In this document: piece after piece, positions 7,625 to 15,544 of the stretch
Position numbering within the stretch: the stretch's first letter is position 1
Layout: every line of letters begins with the position of its first letter
Origin: Deltaproteobacteria bacterium
GTDB lineage: Bacteria > Desulfobacterota > Desulfobaccia > Desulfobaccales > 0-14-0-80-60-11
Length of the DNA: 33,642 nt
Assembly (NCBI GenBank): GCA_016874975.1
Contig: VGSQ01000024.1
Coordinates: forward strand, 1 to 33,642
Direction: 5' to 3'
Notes under the pieces: generated by a model
Told to the model about the DNA's origin: nothing
Seen by the model: only the letters and a program-made list of their open reading frames with translations
Database searches by the model: none
Translations under genes and position numbers: made by a program

Positions 7625-7657
7625 AACCCCGCCCCCTTGACGGAGGCGGGGTTTTTT
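7625..7657 (+). terminator. Rho-independent terminator after the 5S-like RNA
   Basis: Perfect 9-bp stem AACCCCGCC (7625-7633) with GGCGGGGTT (7645-7653), an 11-base loop and a T6 run (7652-7657). It sits 18 bases after the RNA candidate and just before hicA. Confidence 0.85.
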
Positions 7658-7673
7658 ATTACATTCGAATCTG

Positions 7674-7859
7674 GTGAAGCGAAAAACCCTCATCAGGCAC
7701 CTAACAGACCATAAGGCCTTTTTGCTCCGGGGAGGACGCCGGCACTCTATCTATCAGAGAGGGAACCTGAAGACGTTGGTGCCCCGACACACGGAGATAA
7801 TCGACGAACTGGCCAGGAAGATTTGCAAAGACCTGGATATTCCGTGGGTGAAACAATGA
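7674..7859 (+). CDS. hicA: HicA-type mRNA interferase toxin
   Basis: 61 residues, the normal HicA length. The HicA/YcfA double-stranded-RNA-binding-like fold is recognisable: MKRKTLIRHLTDHKAFLLRG, then GRRHSIYQRGN with the catalytic histidine in the G-x-x-H-S-I-Y position, and PRHTEIIDELARKICKDLDIP. HicA toxins cut mRNA until bound by HicB. The start is GTG at 7674; no clear ribosome site is seen. The stop overlaps the hicB start (ATGA at 7856-7859), the usual coupled arrangement. The gene lies in an island of transposon relics, fitting horizontal acquisition. Confidence 0.85.
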   Translation: MKRKTLIRHLTDHKAFLLRGGRRHSIYQRGNLKTLVPRHTEIIDELARKICKDLDIPWVKQ

Positions 7860-8080
7860 AATTCAGGGCCATGATCAAGCAAAGCGGCGACTGGTGGATC
7901 GGCTGGCTTATCGATCTTCCAGGGGTCAATGCTCAGGAAAAAACCAGGGAAAAGTTGTTGGACTCACTGAAGATCGGGGCTGAGGATTTTTTGAAGACCG
8001 AGGTCCCTTTTGAGGCCGAGGCGCAGATGACCACTATTGAGGTTCCTACACCGGAATGGAGCCTGGAAAATCGGGTATAG
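7856..8080 (+). CDS. hicB: HicB-type antitoxin, short form
   Basis: 74 residues from the ATG at 7856, which overlaps the hicA stop by four bases. The sequence MKFRAMIKQSGDWWIGWLIDLPGVNAQEKTREKLLDSLK is the partially degraded RNase-H-like HicB fold. The usual DxP-G-x-x-x-x-x-T-x-EE-L pattern appears as DLPGVNAQEKTREKL. There is no C-terminal DNA-binding helix or ribbon domain, so this short form may neutralise HicA without autoregulating by itself. An upstream in-frame start at 7823 lies inside hicA and is less likely. Confidence 0.82.
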   Translation: MKFRAMIKQSGDWWIGWLIDLPGVNAQEKTREKLLDSLKIGAEDFLKTEVPFEAEAQMTTIEVPTPEWSLENRV

Positions 8081-8086
8081 AGGCGA

Positions 8087-8105
8087 AGAAAATAGGGACA
8101 GACAC
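8087..8105 (+). repeat. 19-base direct repeat, copy 2
   Basis: Identical to 7309-7327. It is followed at 8117-8155 by a GC-rich inverted repeat of the type found at 2210-2250. Together with copy 1 it encloses about 760 bases of relic sequence plus hicAB. Confidence 0.75.
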
Positions 8106-8176
8106 CATTTTTTCAGCCTGGGCCTGGCGGCGGGCAGAGACGCCCGCCCCACCGGCATGGACATGAATCATAGCTC

Positions 8177-9843
8177 ATGAACACCTTCACCTCTCTCTGC
8201 TCCGTGGGCTTTCTGGCCCGCTTCTCTTACGCCCTGGCCCGCAATCCGGTGCTGCCCCTCTTTGCGCTGTACCTGGGAGCCGGGCCGGAGGCCATCGGTC
8301 TGGCCGTGGGCATTTCCACGGTGACAGGGATTTTCTTCAATGGGGGTATGCATTTCACTCAAGTACATACTATATCTAGTGTTATAAAAGATTCGGAAGA
8401 GAGGTTTTTTTTGCCCTGACAATGGGTCAACTGAGATCAAATTCCTTGCAATGCAACAATCCACGAGCGTTTCGCCAAGTAGTGGCTCTCTTACAAGCAG
8501 GGGACAAAAAAACTTCAGGCCACCGAAGTGGGATTAGTCCTACTACGTGGAATTATTGATTAACCCTTAACAAATACTGACAAATCCCCCCTGACCCCCC
8601 CTTTAGCAAAGGGGGGAAAATGAAAGTACTTTTGGACTACTGAACGCAGTAGCATTAGGTAATCTATTCAGGACCTTTCGCTGGCAAATTTACTTTCAAA
8701 CTCCATTATAGTCCGCGGGTAATCTTCCATACCCGCATACTACATATTGGGGTCACTTGAGTCAAGTGCATACCCCCATTCTTCAAAATGCCCTCGGGCG
8801 CCCTGTCCGACGTCATCGGCCGGCGGCGCACCCTGTTCATGGGCCTCACCGTCTTCGGGGTGATGCCCTTCACCTATCTGCTCATCACCGACTACAGCCT
8901 GCTCATCCTCATCCGCTTCCTGCACGGGCTGGCCACCGCCACCTACGGCCCGGTGGCCATGGCGCTGGTGGCGGACATCGCCGGCGCCAAAAAAGGCGAG
9001 TGGCTCTCCTGGTTCTCCTCAGTGACCATCCTGGGGACCCTGGCGGGCGCGCCGGTGGGGGGCTTTCTGCTCACCTACGCCACCGCGGCCAACGGCCCGG
9101 GCCTGTATGACTTCCGCCTGGTTTTCCTGCTGAGCGGCATCTCCGGAGCCGCGGCTCTGGTTCTGGGCCTCATCGCCCTGCGGGGCCGGGAGACGGTGGC
9201 GCCTCACCCCGGGGCCCTGAAGGAACGCCTGGGCCGCTTCTTCTCCGGCATCCGGGAGGTGGTGAGCGACCGGCGGGTGGTCATCACCTCCAACATGGAG
9301 GGCCTGCAGAACCTGACCGTGGGGGCCCTGGAGGCCTTCCTGCCGGTGTACGCGGTCAAGGTGGCGGGGCTGAATTAATTCCAGGCCGGGTTTCTCTGGG
9401 GCGTGCAGGTGCTCACCACCATCCTGGCCAAACCCCTGATGGGGCGCGTCTCCGACCGCTGGGGCCGCAAACCCCTCATTGTGGCCGGCCTGGTGCTGTG
9501 CGCCGGGTCCTTTGCCGCTATACCGCTGCTTACTTCCTTTTTCCTGCTCCTGGTCACCGCCCTGGTCTTCGGCTTGGGGGAGGCTTTCGTCACCTCCTCG
9601 TCTGCGGCCCTGGTGGCGGACGTCTGGCACGAGAAAAACTTCGGCGCGGCCATGGGCGCGTTCGGCACCATCTTCGACATCGGCCACGCCGCGGGCCCCA
9701 TCCTGGCGGGGTTGCTCCTGGCCCGCTACGATTATATAGTGTCATTCAGCATTCTGGCTGCGATTTTGCTCCTGGCCATCCCGGTCTTCATCCTGGGGGT
9801 GGAGGAGGGCAGGATGCGGGCTGTAGATAGCAAAGCCCGGTAA
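8177..9843 (+). pseudogene. Major facilitator superfamily transporter, doubly disrupted
   Basis: An MFS permease whose reading frame is broken twice. Codons from 8177 give MNTFTSLCSVGFLARFSYAL through TVTGIFF, the first helices. A 438-bp insertion (8341-8778) with an 8-base target duplication interrupts it. Removing insert and duplicate restores ...GIFFK-MPSGALSDVIGRRR, the classic MFS loop 2-3 motif. The frame then runs to a TAA at 9376-9378 (AGLN-stop-FQAGF), probably a former GAA codon. The same frame continues through GRVSDRWGRKPLIV and further helices to 9843. The intact protein would have been about 400 residues with about 12 helices. The substrate cannot be told. The gene's final TAA overlaps the ribosome site of the next gene. 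Confidence 0.93.
8341..8778. mobile_element. 438-bp non-autonomous insertion element with terminal inverted repeats
   Basis: The ends are inverted repeats of about 24 bp with two mismatches (left TGGGGGTATGCATTTCACTC, right TGGGGGTATGCACTTGACTC when read inward). TTCTTCAA is duplicated on both sides (8333-8340 and 8779-8786). The 8-bp duplication is typical of the IS1595 family, and an IS1595-type transposase remnant is present at 33074. There is no transposase inside. The interior is AT-richer than the surroundings and holds a CCCCCC...GGGGGG palindrome near 8590-8620. The right 74 bases recur at 30387-30460. Confidence 0.88.
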
Positions 9844-9853
9844 GGAGTATGCC

Positions 9854-12800
9854 ATGGGAAGCATCCTGGAACTGTTTACGGGAAAAAAGGCCTGCCGCCT
9901 GCTGGTCAAGGCCGAAGGCGAGGTCTTGGAGAAATACCTGCAATTCCGGGAATTTCTCACTCATAACCATGACGCCCTGAACCTGGTGGCCGAACTGGAG
10001 CAGCTTTACTGCGGCAGCACCCCCTTCCACATGGGGGAGGTGAAAGGGAAATACCAGGGCCTCCTCAACTCCACCCGCAACCTGGTGGAGGCTGTAAACC
10101 GCCTTTCTGGGAACAAGTATTCCCTTTTAATGGATAAATGTCAGGAAATTGACCAGGGCGTGCAAGGCATCTTTCATCCCTGCCCCTATTTTCCCGGCAA
10201 GGACCTGGTACTGCCCCTCTCCCGGGTGACCCCCGAAATGGGCAAAGTGGCCGGGGGCAAGGCCACCAATCTGGCCGTCCTGGGAAACCTGTTAAGGTTG
10301 CCCTCCCCGCCGGGATTTGTCATCACCGTCTACGCCTTCGACCGCTTTCTGGCGGAGACGGGGTTGGCTCAGACCCTGGAGGACCGGCTGGCGGGCATGA
10401 ACCTGCAGGACCCGGGCGACCTGGAAGCCCGGGCCCAAGAGATCCAGACCCTGGTCCGGGAGGCCCCGGTTCCCGAGTCCCTGGCAGAGCACATTATCGC
10501 AGCCTATGAGGCTCTGGAGGCCCACACCCGCCCCGGAGTCCGGCTGGCCATGCGCAGCAGCGCGGTGGGCGAGGATTCCGAGGCCTCCTTTGCCGGCCAA
10601 TATGTCACCGTCCTCAATGTGGGCCGGGAAGGTCTCCTGGATGCTTACAAAGAAGTGGCGGCCAGCAAATACGCAGCCCGGGCCATCCTCTACCGCCTGA
10701 ACTTCGGCCTGGACGACTGGGACACCCCCATGTGCGTGGCCGGCATCGCCATGCTGGACGCCGCGACCGCGGGGGTCCTCTACACCGTGGACCCCTCGGC
10801 GCCCGACTCCGGCGTGCTCAAAATCAACGGCGTCTGGGGCCTGGGGGAGCACCTGGTGGGCGGCGAGGCCTCGCCGGACGCCTTCTATGTGGACAAAACC
10901 ACCCTGGCCGTCACCGCTGAGCAGATCGCCCGGAAACCGGAGCGGCTGGTGAACCGGGCAGAGGGCGGCATCGGTCTTGCGCCCGTCCCGGAGGCGGAGC
11001 AGACCCAACCCTGCCTCAATCGCGACCAGGTGCTCGCCCTGGCCCGCCATGGCCTGGCGCTGGAGCGTCACTTCGGCGGCCCCCAGGACGTGGAATGGGC
11101 GGTGGACCAGGAGGGCCGCCTCTTCATCCTGCAATCCCGGCCTTTGGGGTTGGTCAGGACTGATTCCGACCAGGACCTGGTAAAGCGGGACTTGAGCGGT
11201 TATCCGGTGCTCCTGACCGGCGGCAAAACCGCGTCGCCGGGGATCGCCACCGGCCGGGTGTTCCTGGCACAGGGGCCCGATCTCTCCGGTCTTGCCGATG
11301 ACGCCATCCTGGTGGCCCGCACCGCCTCGCCGGATTATGCCCGGGTCATGGGGAAAATCAAGGGAATCATCACCAACATCGGCAGCGTGGCCAGCCACCT
11401 GGCCTCGGTGGCTCGGGAGTTCGGCGTGCCCGCCCTGTTCGACGCCGGGGAAGCCACCGCTTCTTTGCAGGAAGGAGAGGAAATCACCCTGGTGGCCGAC
11501 ACGGCTACGGTGTACCAGGGAGCCATCTCGGAGGCGGAGGCGTCGCTGCGGTCCCCCCGGAAAAAGCACATCTTCAACAGCCCCATGCACCGGCGTCTCC
11601 GGGGCCTCCTTGATTACGTCTCTCCTTTGAACCTCACCGACCCGGACAGCCAGGAGTTTACGCCTGCCGGCTGCCGCACCCTCCACGATGTTATCCGCTT
11701 CGCCCATGAATACGCGGTGAAAGAGATGTTCGGGCTGGGGGAGACCGGGGCCGGAGAGGGCGCCGCAGCCGTCCGGCTGGTGACCCACATCCCCCTCCAG
11801 CTCCACCTCATCGACCTGGGAGACGGGTTGCGCTACGGCCTTACCACCTGCGATCAGGTCACTCCGGACGACCTCACCTCCATCCCCTTGAAGGCTTTAT
11901 GGAAGGGATTCTGCCACCCGGGCATCTCCTGGTCCGGGGCTATAGGGGTGGATGCGGGCAGCTTCATGACCCTCATGATGCAGGGCGTCGCCGGTGGGGG
12001 GGCGGGCAAAATGCCGGGAGGGGCCAGCTATGCGGTGCTGTCCCGGGAATATCTCAATCTCAGCGCCAAGTTCGGCTACCACTACGCCACCGTCGACAGC
12101 CTGGCCAGCGACAATCCCGGACAGAATTATATCACCTTGAACTTCTCCGGCGGCATCGGCACCTATTACGGTCGTTTTCTCCGGCTGAAATTCCTGGCCG
12201 CGGTGCTTCAGGCTTTGGGGTTCGGCATCTCCATCAAAGGCGACCTCCTGGAGGCATCCCTCACCGGCCTGGACATCACCTCCATGGAGCGCACCCTGGA
12301 CCTGTTGGGCCGGCTCCTGGCCTGCAGCCGTCTGTTGGACATGGCCATCGTCAACGAAGCCTCGGTGCCCACCATGATTGACGCCTTCTTTCGGGGAAAC
12401 TACGACTTCCTCAACCGGACCCAGGAGCCCCGCCTGGAAGGCTTCTACACCCATGTGGGCAACTGGGATCTGGTTGTGGAGGACGGCCGGACCGTGCTGC
12501 GCCAGGACGGCGGCGAGTATCGCAGCAGTCTGGGGACCGGACTGGCCAAGATGATGGGCAAGGTGATGGGGAGCCGGTATCAGGATTTCCTGGACAACAT
12601 CGAGGCCTATTTTTACTTTCCCCTGGCCATTGTCAGGGAGAGCGAGGTCCAGGACGCAGTAATCAAAGTCCGGACCAAGTCCACCGCCGGCCACATCGAC
12701 CGGGCCGCGGGCCTGGCCTTCGGCGTCAAGAACGTGGCCAACTATTTCGTCTGGCGCCTCAACGCCCTGGAGGACAACGTCATCCTCTTTGAGTACGTCA

Positions 12801-13060
12801 ACAACCAGCGTTTCCAGCGGGCTCGCCTGCCCCTGAAAATCAACACCGGGGAGTGGTACGACCTCCAGGTGGAGGTGGCCGGCACCGCCATCAGGGGTTT
12901 TGTCGATGGGGAATTGCTGCTGGAATACCAGGCGGCCAAGCCGGTGAGCGGCTACGTGGGCCTCTGGACCAAGGCCGACTCCGTGTCCTTCTTTAAGGGG
13001 TTGAGCATTGAAACCCAAGGGGAGGTCCGGATGGTGGAATTTCCCGGCGCACTCCCGTAA
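9854..13060 (+). CDS. PEP-synthase-like phosphotransfer protein with C-terminal concanavalin-like domain
   Basis: 1068 residues, start supported by AAGGAG (9842-9847). Residues 1-120 are a helical leader. Residues about 128-435 are a PPDK/PEP-synthase ATP-grasp domain (KVAGGKATNLAVLG, RLAMRSSAVGEDSEASFAGQY, VEWAVDQEGRLFILQSRP). About 450-560 is the swivelling phosphohistidine domain with His515 in ASHLASVAREFGVPALF. The PEP/pyruvate TIM-barrel domain of PEP synthase is missing. About 575-900 is an unrecognised domain rich in glycines (HPGISWSGAIGVDAGSF, NFSGGIGTYYGRFLRLKF). About 905-1055 resembles a concanavalin-like (LamG/DUF1080) jelly roll. The layout suggests ATP-driven phosphorylation of an unknown substrate through the phosphohistidine, as in rifampin phosphotransferase. 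No signal peptide is seen, so the sugar-binding-type domain is apparently cytoplasmic. Substrate and pathway are unknown. Confidence 0.85.
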   Translation: MGSILELFTGKKACRLLVKAEGEVLEKYLQFREFLTHNHDALNLVAELEQLYCGSTPFHMGEVKGKYQGLLNSTRNLVEAVNRLSGNKYSLLMDKCQEIDQGVQGIFHPCPYFPGKDLVLPLSRVTPEMGKVAGGKATNLAVLGNLLRLPSPPGFVITVYAFDRFLAETGLAQTLEDRLAGMNLQDPGDLEARAQEIQTLVREAPVPESLAEHIIAAYEALEAHTRPGVRLAMRSSAVGEDSEASFAGQYVTVLNVGREGLLDAYKEVAASKYAARAILYRLNFGLDDWDTPMCVAGIAMLDAATAGVLYTVDPSAPDSGVLKINGVWGLGEHLVGGEASPDAFYVDKTTLAVTAEQIARKPERLVNRAEGGIGLAPVPEAEQTQPCLNRDQVLALARHGLALERHFGGPQDVEWAVDQEGRLFILQSRPLGLVRTDSDQDLVKRDLSGYPVLLTGGKTASPGIATGRVFLAQGPDLSGLADDAILVARTASPDYARVMGKIKGIITNIGSVASHLASVAREFGVPALFDAGEATASLQEGEEITLVADTATVYQGAISEAEASLRSPRKKHIFNSPMHRRLRGLLDYVSPLNLTDPDSQEFTPAGCRTLHDVIRFAHEYAVKEMFGLGETGAGEGAAAVRLVTHIPLQLHLIDLGDGLRYGLTTCDQVTPDDLTSIPLKALWKGFCHPGISWSGAIGVDAGSFMTLMMQGVAGGGAGKMPGGASYAVLSREYLNLSAKFGYHYATVDSLASDNPGQNYITLNFSGGIGTYYGRFLRLKFLAAVLQALGFGISIKGDLLEASLTGLDITSMERTLDLLGRLLACSRLLDMAIVNEASVPTMIDAFFRGNYDFLNRTQEPRLEGFYTHVGNWDLVVEDGRTVLRQDGGEYRSSLGTGLAKMMGKVMGSRYQDFLDNIEAYFYFPLAIVRESEVQDAVIKVRTKSTAGHIDRAAGLAFGVKNVANYFVWRLNALEDNVILFEYVNNQRFQRARLPLKINTGEWYDLQVEVAGTAIRGFVDGELLLEYQAAKPVSGYVGLWTKADSVSFFKGLSIETQGEVRMVEFPGALP

Positions 13061-13061
13061 T

Positions 13062-13172
13062 ATCATTTTCCGTTTCACGCGCAACACACGTTCATGTAGG
13101 GGCGGTTCGCGAACCGCCCCTACGTTATTATACGATTAGGAGGTTCGTTGCAGGTCAATGTGAAAACGGTAT
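13062..13172. repeat. 111-bp MITE-like repeat, copy 1
   Basis: Begins directly after the preceding stop codon. It aligns without length change to 29978-30088. The ends are imperfect inverted repeats (CCGTTTCACGCGCAAC inward from the left, CCGTTTTCACATTGACC inward from the right). The centre is a perfect 28-bp palindrome (13096-13123, arm GTAGGGGCGGTTCG). A related palindrome alone occurs at 18555-18583. Confidence 0.85.
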
Positions 13173-13319
13173 AAGTCGCTCAGTCACCCGCTTGGTCGAG
13201 GCCCAGGATGGTGCGTGAGACGCACCCTGCTTTGGAAAAGCATATCAATTTGTTGCCCGTCATAAGGGATAGTTCATGAATGAGTCGGGTGGGAAAGGCT
13301 GGTGAGGTTATGGATGCCT

Positions 13320-13787
13320 TTAAAGCTTAAACTCCGCCCGGTCGCCCACCTTGACGCCGTGGCGCTGGCAGAACCCGCCTTTCACTTCCAGGACGTAGCG
13401 CACCGGCTCCGGGGATTCGAGGGCGCGGGTCTCTCCAGGTTGGACGTCCCCTTCGATCCCCACCACCTGCCCCCGGCCGATCCAGATGATGTCGATGGCG
13501 AACTGCATGCCCCGCATGCAGAACTGCTGGTGCTCCTCGGCGGGCATGGCGAAGAGCATGCCCCGGCCTTCGGGGAGATCCAGCCGGTATCCCAACCCTA
13601 AATAAATCTTGTCCGGGGTGTCCACCACCTCGGCCTTGACCCGCACGCCGCCTATAGTCACCCAGGTGAAGCGGTTGCTGTATTCGGACATGGGCTCGGT
13701 CACGCCGGACGCAGGCAGGAGAACGAAGGCCAGGAACAGGGCGGACCACAGGGCGGAGCGGCGATGGCGGCGCATCATGACGGTCAC
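13320..13787 (-). CDS. DUF192 family secreted protein
   Basis: 155 residues. An N-terminal signal peptide (RRHRRSALWSALFLAFVLLPASGVTEP) directs it out of the cytoplasm. The mature part is a DUF192 domain with hallmarks VKAEVVDTPDKIYLGLGYR, GRGMLFAMPAEEHQQFCMRGM and IDIIWIGRGQVVGI, ending in YVLEVKGGFCQRHGVKVGD. The family is a small beta-barrel of unknown biochemical role. The start is GTG 13787, with GGGAGG about 10 bases upstream; an ATG at 13778 is an alternative. It begins 5 bases after the rmlD stop, so it is probably the last gene of an rmlC-rmlD-DUF192 operon. Confidence 0.88.
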   Translation of the reverse strand: MTVMMRRHRRSALWSALFLAFVLLPASGVTEPMSEYSNRFTWVTIGGVRVKAEVVDTPDKIYLGLGYRLDLPEGRGMLFAMPAEEHQQFCMRGMQFAIDIIWIGRGQVVGIEGDVQPGETRALESPEPVRYVLEVKGGFCQRHGVKVGDRAEFKL

Positions 13788-13792
13788 CTGGT

Positions 13793-14680
13793 TTATCCTC
13801 CCGGCGGGGCCGTTTGGGTCAACAGCGTCTCCCGGTGCCGGGCCGCAAACCGGGCCAGGTCCTCCCGCCAGGGACGCATGAGATTGAGGTCCGCCTCCTT
13901 CAGGCGCCGGTTTTCCAGGATGGAGTTGCGGGGCCGCACCGCCGGGGTGGGGAACTCCGCAGTGGTAATGGGGATGAGGGTGTGCTCCACCCCCATGAGC
14001 TCCAGGAAAGCGGCCGCGGCCTCATACCAGGTGCACACTCCTTCCGCAGTGGCGTGGTAAAGCCCCCGGCCGTCGGCCTCGATGAGCTTTGCCAGTTGTT
14101 CGGCCAGGCGGTACGACCAGGTGAGGGACCCGAACTGGTCGTGGACCACCCGGAGGGGCTGGGGCGGCCGGCGCCGGGCCAGGCGCAGCATGGTTTTGAG
14201 GAAATTTTGCCCGTGAATCCCGTAGAGCCAGGAGGTGCGCACAATGACGCTGTCGGACAGAACTTCCCGGACGGCCTGCTCCCCCAACAGCTTGGTGCGG
14301 CCGTAGTGGGACACCGGTCCCGGCTCGTCCTCTTCTATGTAAGGGCGGGGCGGCGTTCTGTCCCCGCCGAAAACATAGTCGGTGGAGAGGTGCACCAGCC
14401 GGGCTCCCTGGCGGGCCGCGGCTTCGGCCAGGTTCCGGGGACCCAGGACGTTCACCTGGTACGCCCGCTCCCGTTCCACTTCGGCCGCGTCCACTGCGGT
14501 GAAGGCGGCGCAGTTGAGGATCAGGTCGGGACGGTGGCGCCGGACCGCGGCCATCACCGCCCGGCGGTCGGTGATATCCAGAGTCTCCTCGGGCAGGGGG
14601 ATCAGTTCATGGCGCACCCCCAGGACCCACCGGCAATCGCTGCCCAACTGCCCGGTGCTGCCGGTGATGAGGATCTTCAT
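13793..14680 (-). CDS. rmlD: dTDP-4-dehydrorhamnose reductase RmlD
   Basis: 295 residues, the normal length. It reduces dTDP-4-keto-L-rhamnose to dTDP-L-rhamnose with NAD(P)H, the last step of rhamnose donor synthesis. Visible are the Rossmann motif GSTGQLGSD (7-15), NCAAFTAVDAAE, HLSTDYVFGG with the catalytic threonine, and HYGRTKLLGE with the YxxxK pair. The start codon overlaps the rmlC stop by four bases, so translation is coupled. rmlA and rmlB are not in this window. Confidence 0.93.
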   Translation of the reverse strand: MKILITGSTGQLGSDCRWVLGVRHELIPLPEETLDITDRRAVMAAVRRHRPDLILNCAAFTAVDAAEVERERAYQVNVLGPRNLAEAAARQGARLVHLSTDYVFGGDRTPPRPYIEEDEPGPVSHYGRTKLLGEQAVREVLSDSVIVRTSWLYGIHGQNFLKTMLRLARRRPPQPLRVVHDQFGSLTWSYRLAEQLAKLIEADGRGLYHATAEGVCTWYEAAAAFLELMGVEHTLIPITTAEFPTPAVRPRNSILENRRLKEADLNLMRPWREDLARFAARHRETLLTQTAPPGG

Positions 14681-15246
14681 GGCGACAAGGGCTGGTGATA
14701 GATGGGGAGATGTTCCGGCGGAGCATCTCTGAGCAGGGGAAAATGGCGGTCCCGGTCCGACAGCACGGCCTCGGCCACCGGCCAGGCGATCCCCAGGTCC
14801 GGATCATTCCAGCGGATGCCGTATTCATCCCCGGGGTTATAATAGTCAGTGCATTTGTAATGGAACAGGGCCGCGTCGCTCAAAACCACGAAGCCGTGGG
14901 CGTAGCCCGGCGGCACATAGAGCTGATGATGTCCGGCGGCGGACAGCACCTTGCTCGCGGCGACCCCGAAGGTGGGCGAGCCCAGGCGGATGTCCACCAC
15001 CACGTCGAAGACCTCCCCCTGCAGCACCATCACCAGCTTCCCCTGGGGCTGGTGCAGTTGGTAGTGAAGGCCCCGCACCACCCCATGCCGGGAAAAGGAG
15101 AGGTTGTCCTGCACGAAGCGGGCGGGGATGTCAAAATCACCGTAGCGCCGCTCCTGATAGGTTTCCAGAAAATAACCCCGCCCGTCCATAAAATGGCGCG
15201 GCTCGATGAACAGTACCCCGGGAAGGGCCAGTTCCGTCACCTTCAT
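14677..15246 (-). CDS. rmlC: dTDP-4-dehydrorhamnose 3,5-epimerase RmlC
   Basis: 189 residues, cupin fold. It epimerises C3 and C5 of dTDP-4-keto-6-deoxyglucose. Diagnostic segments are MDGRGYFLETYQERRY, FVQDNLSFSRHGVVRGLHYQ (catalytic His in RGLHYQ), GEVFDVVVDIR, YVPPGYAHGFVVLSD and YKCTDYYNPGDEYGIRWNDPD with the active-site tyrosine. The frame stays open further upstream, but the ATG at 15246 gives the canonical N-terminus (MKVTELALPGVLFIEPRHF). The ribosome site is weak. A large hairpin lies 36 bases upstream. Confidence 0.94.
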   Translation of the reverse strand: MKVTELALPGVLFIEPRHFMDGRGYFLETYQERRYGDFDIPARFVQDNLSFSRHGVVRGLHYQLHQPQGKLVMVLQGEVFDVVVDIRLGSPTFGVAASKVLSAAGHHQLYVPPGYAHGFVVLSDAALFHYKCTDYYNPGDEYGIRWNDPDLGIAWPVAEAVLSDRDRHFPLLRDAPPEHLPIYHQPLSP

Positions 15247-15281
15247 AGGCTTACCGTCCGGCGCGGTGGGGATGGGGAGCG

Positions 15282-15330
15282 GTCTCAGGCAGCGCTCCGG
15301 CAGGAGCCCGGCCGGCTCCCTGCCTGAGAC
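15282..15330 (-). promoter_or_regulatory. Large hairpin in the rmlC leader
   Basis: Outer arms GTCTCAGGCAG (15282-15292) and CTGCCTGAGAC (15320-15330) are perfect complements. Inner arms GGAGCC (15303-15308) and GGCTCC (15314-15319) pair inside. The structure lies between the divergent rmlC and ABC-ATPase genes, 36 bases upstream of rmlC. A role in mRNA stability or leader control of rmlC is possible but unproven; it may also be another dispersed repeat. Confidence 0.5.
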
Positions 15331-15544
15331 TACTAAAAAACCGGGCGAAGCACAAGCCGAGACTGACGCCGGCGCCCGGCAAAGGAGGAGGGTAGGGGGG
15401 GCCGGGGGGCGTCTCTGCCCCCACCGCGAACCCGTTGGCCGCCTGGTTCCCGAGGTTCCGCAGGGTGCGCACCGCGCCCCATTGACAGGGTTTGGCGGCG
15501 GGCGGGGGCGCCCGTTCCGGACGCGCACATCTCGCCGCGAGAAA

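Noticed and set aside
8177-8419. Independent 80-residue membrane protein
   Set aside because: The last part is read from the inserted element; the first 54 codons are simply the N-terminus of the broken MFS gene.
8422-8537. Small open frame inside the 438-bp element (starts MGQLRSNSLQ)
   Set aside because: Only about 38 codons, no ribosome site and no transposase motif.
10292-11806. 504-residue minus-strand frame opposite the PEP-synthase-like gene
   Set aside because: Antisense of conserved ATP-grasp and phosphohistidine motifs; no recognisable domain.
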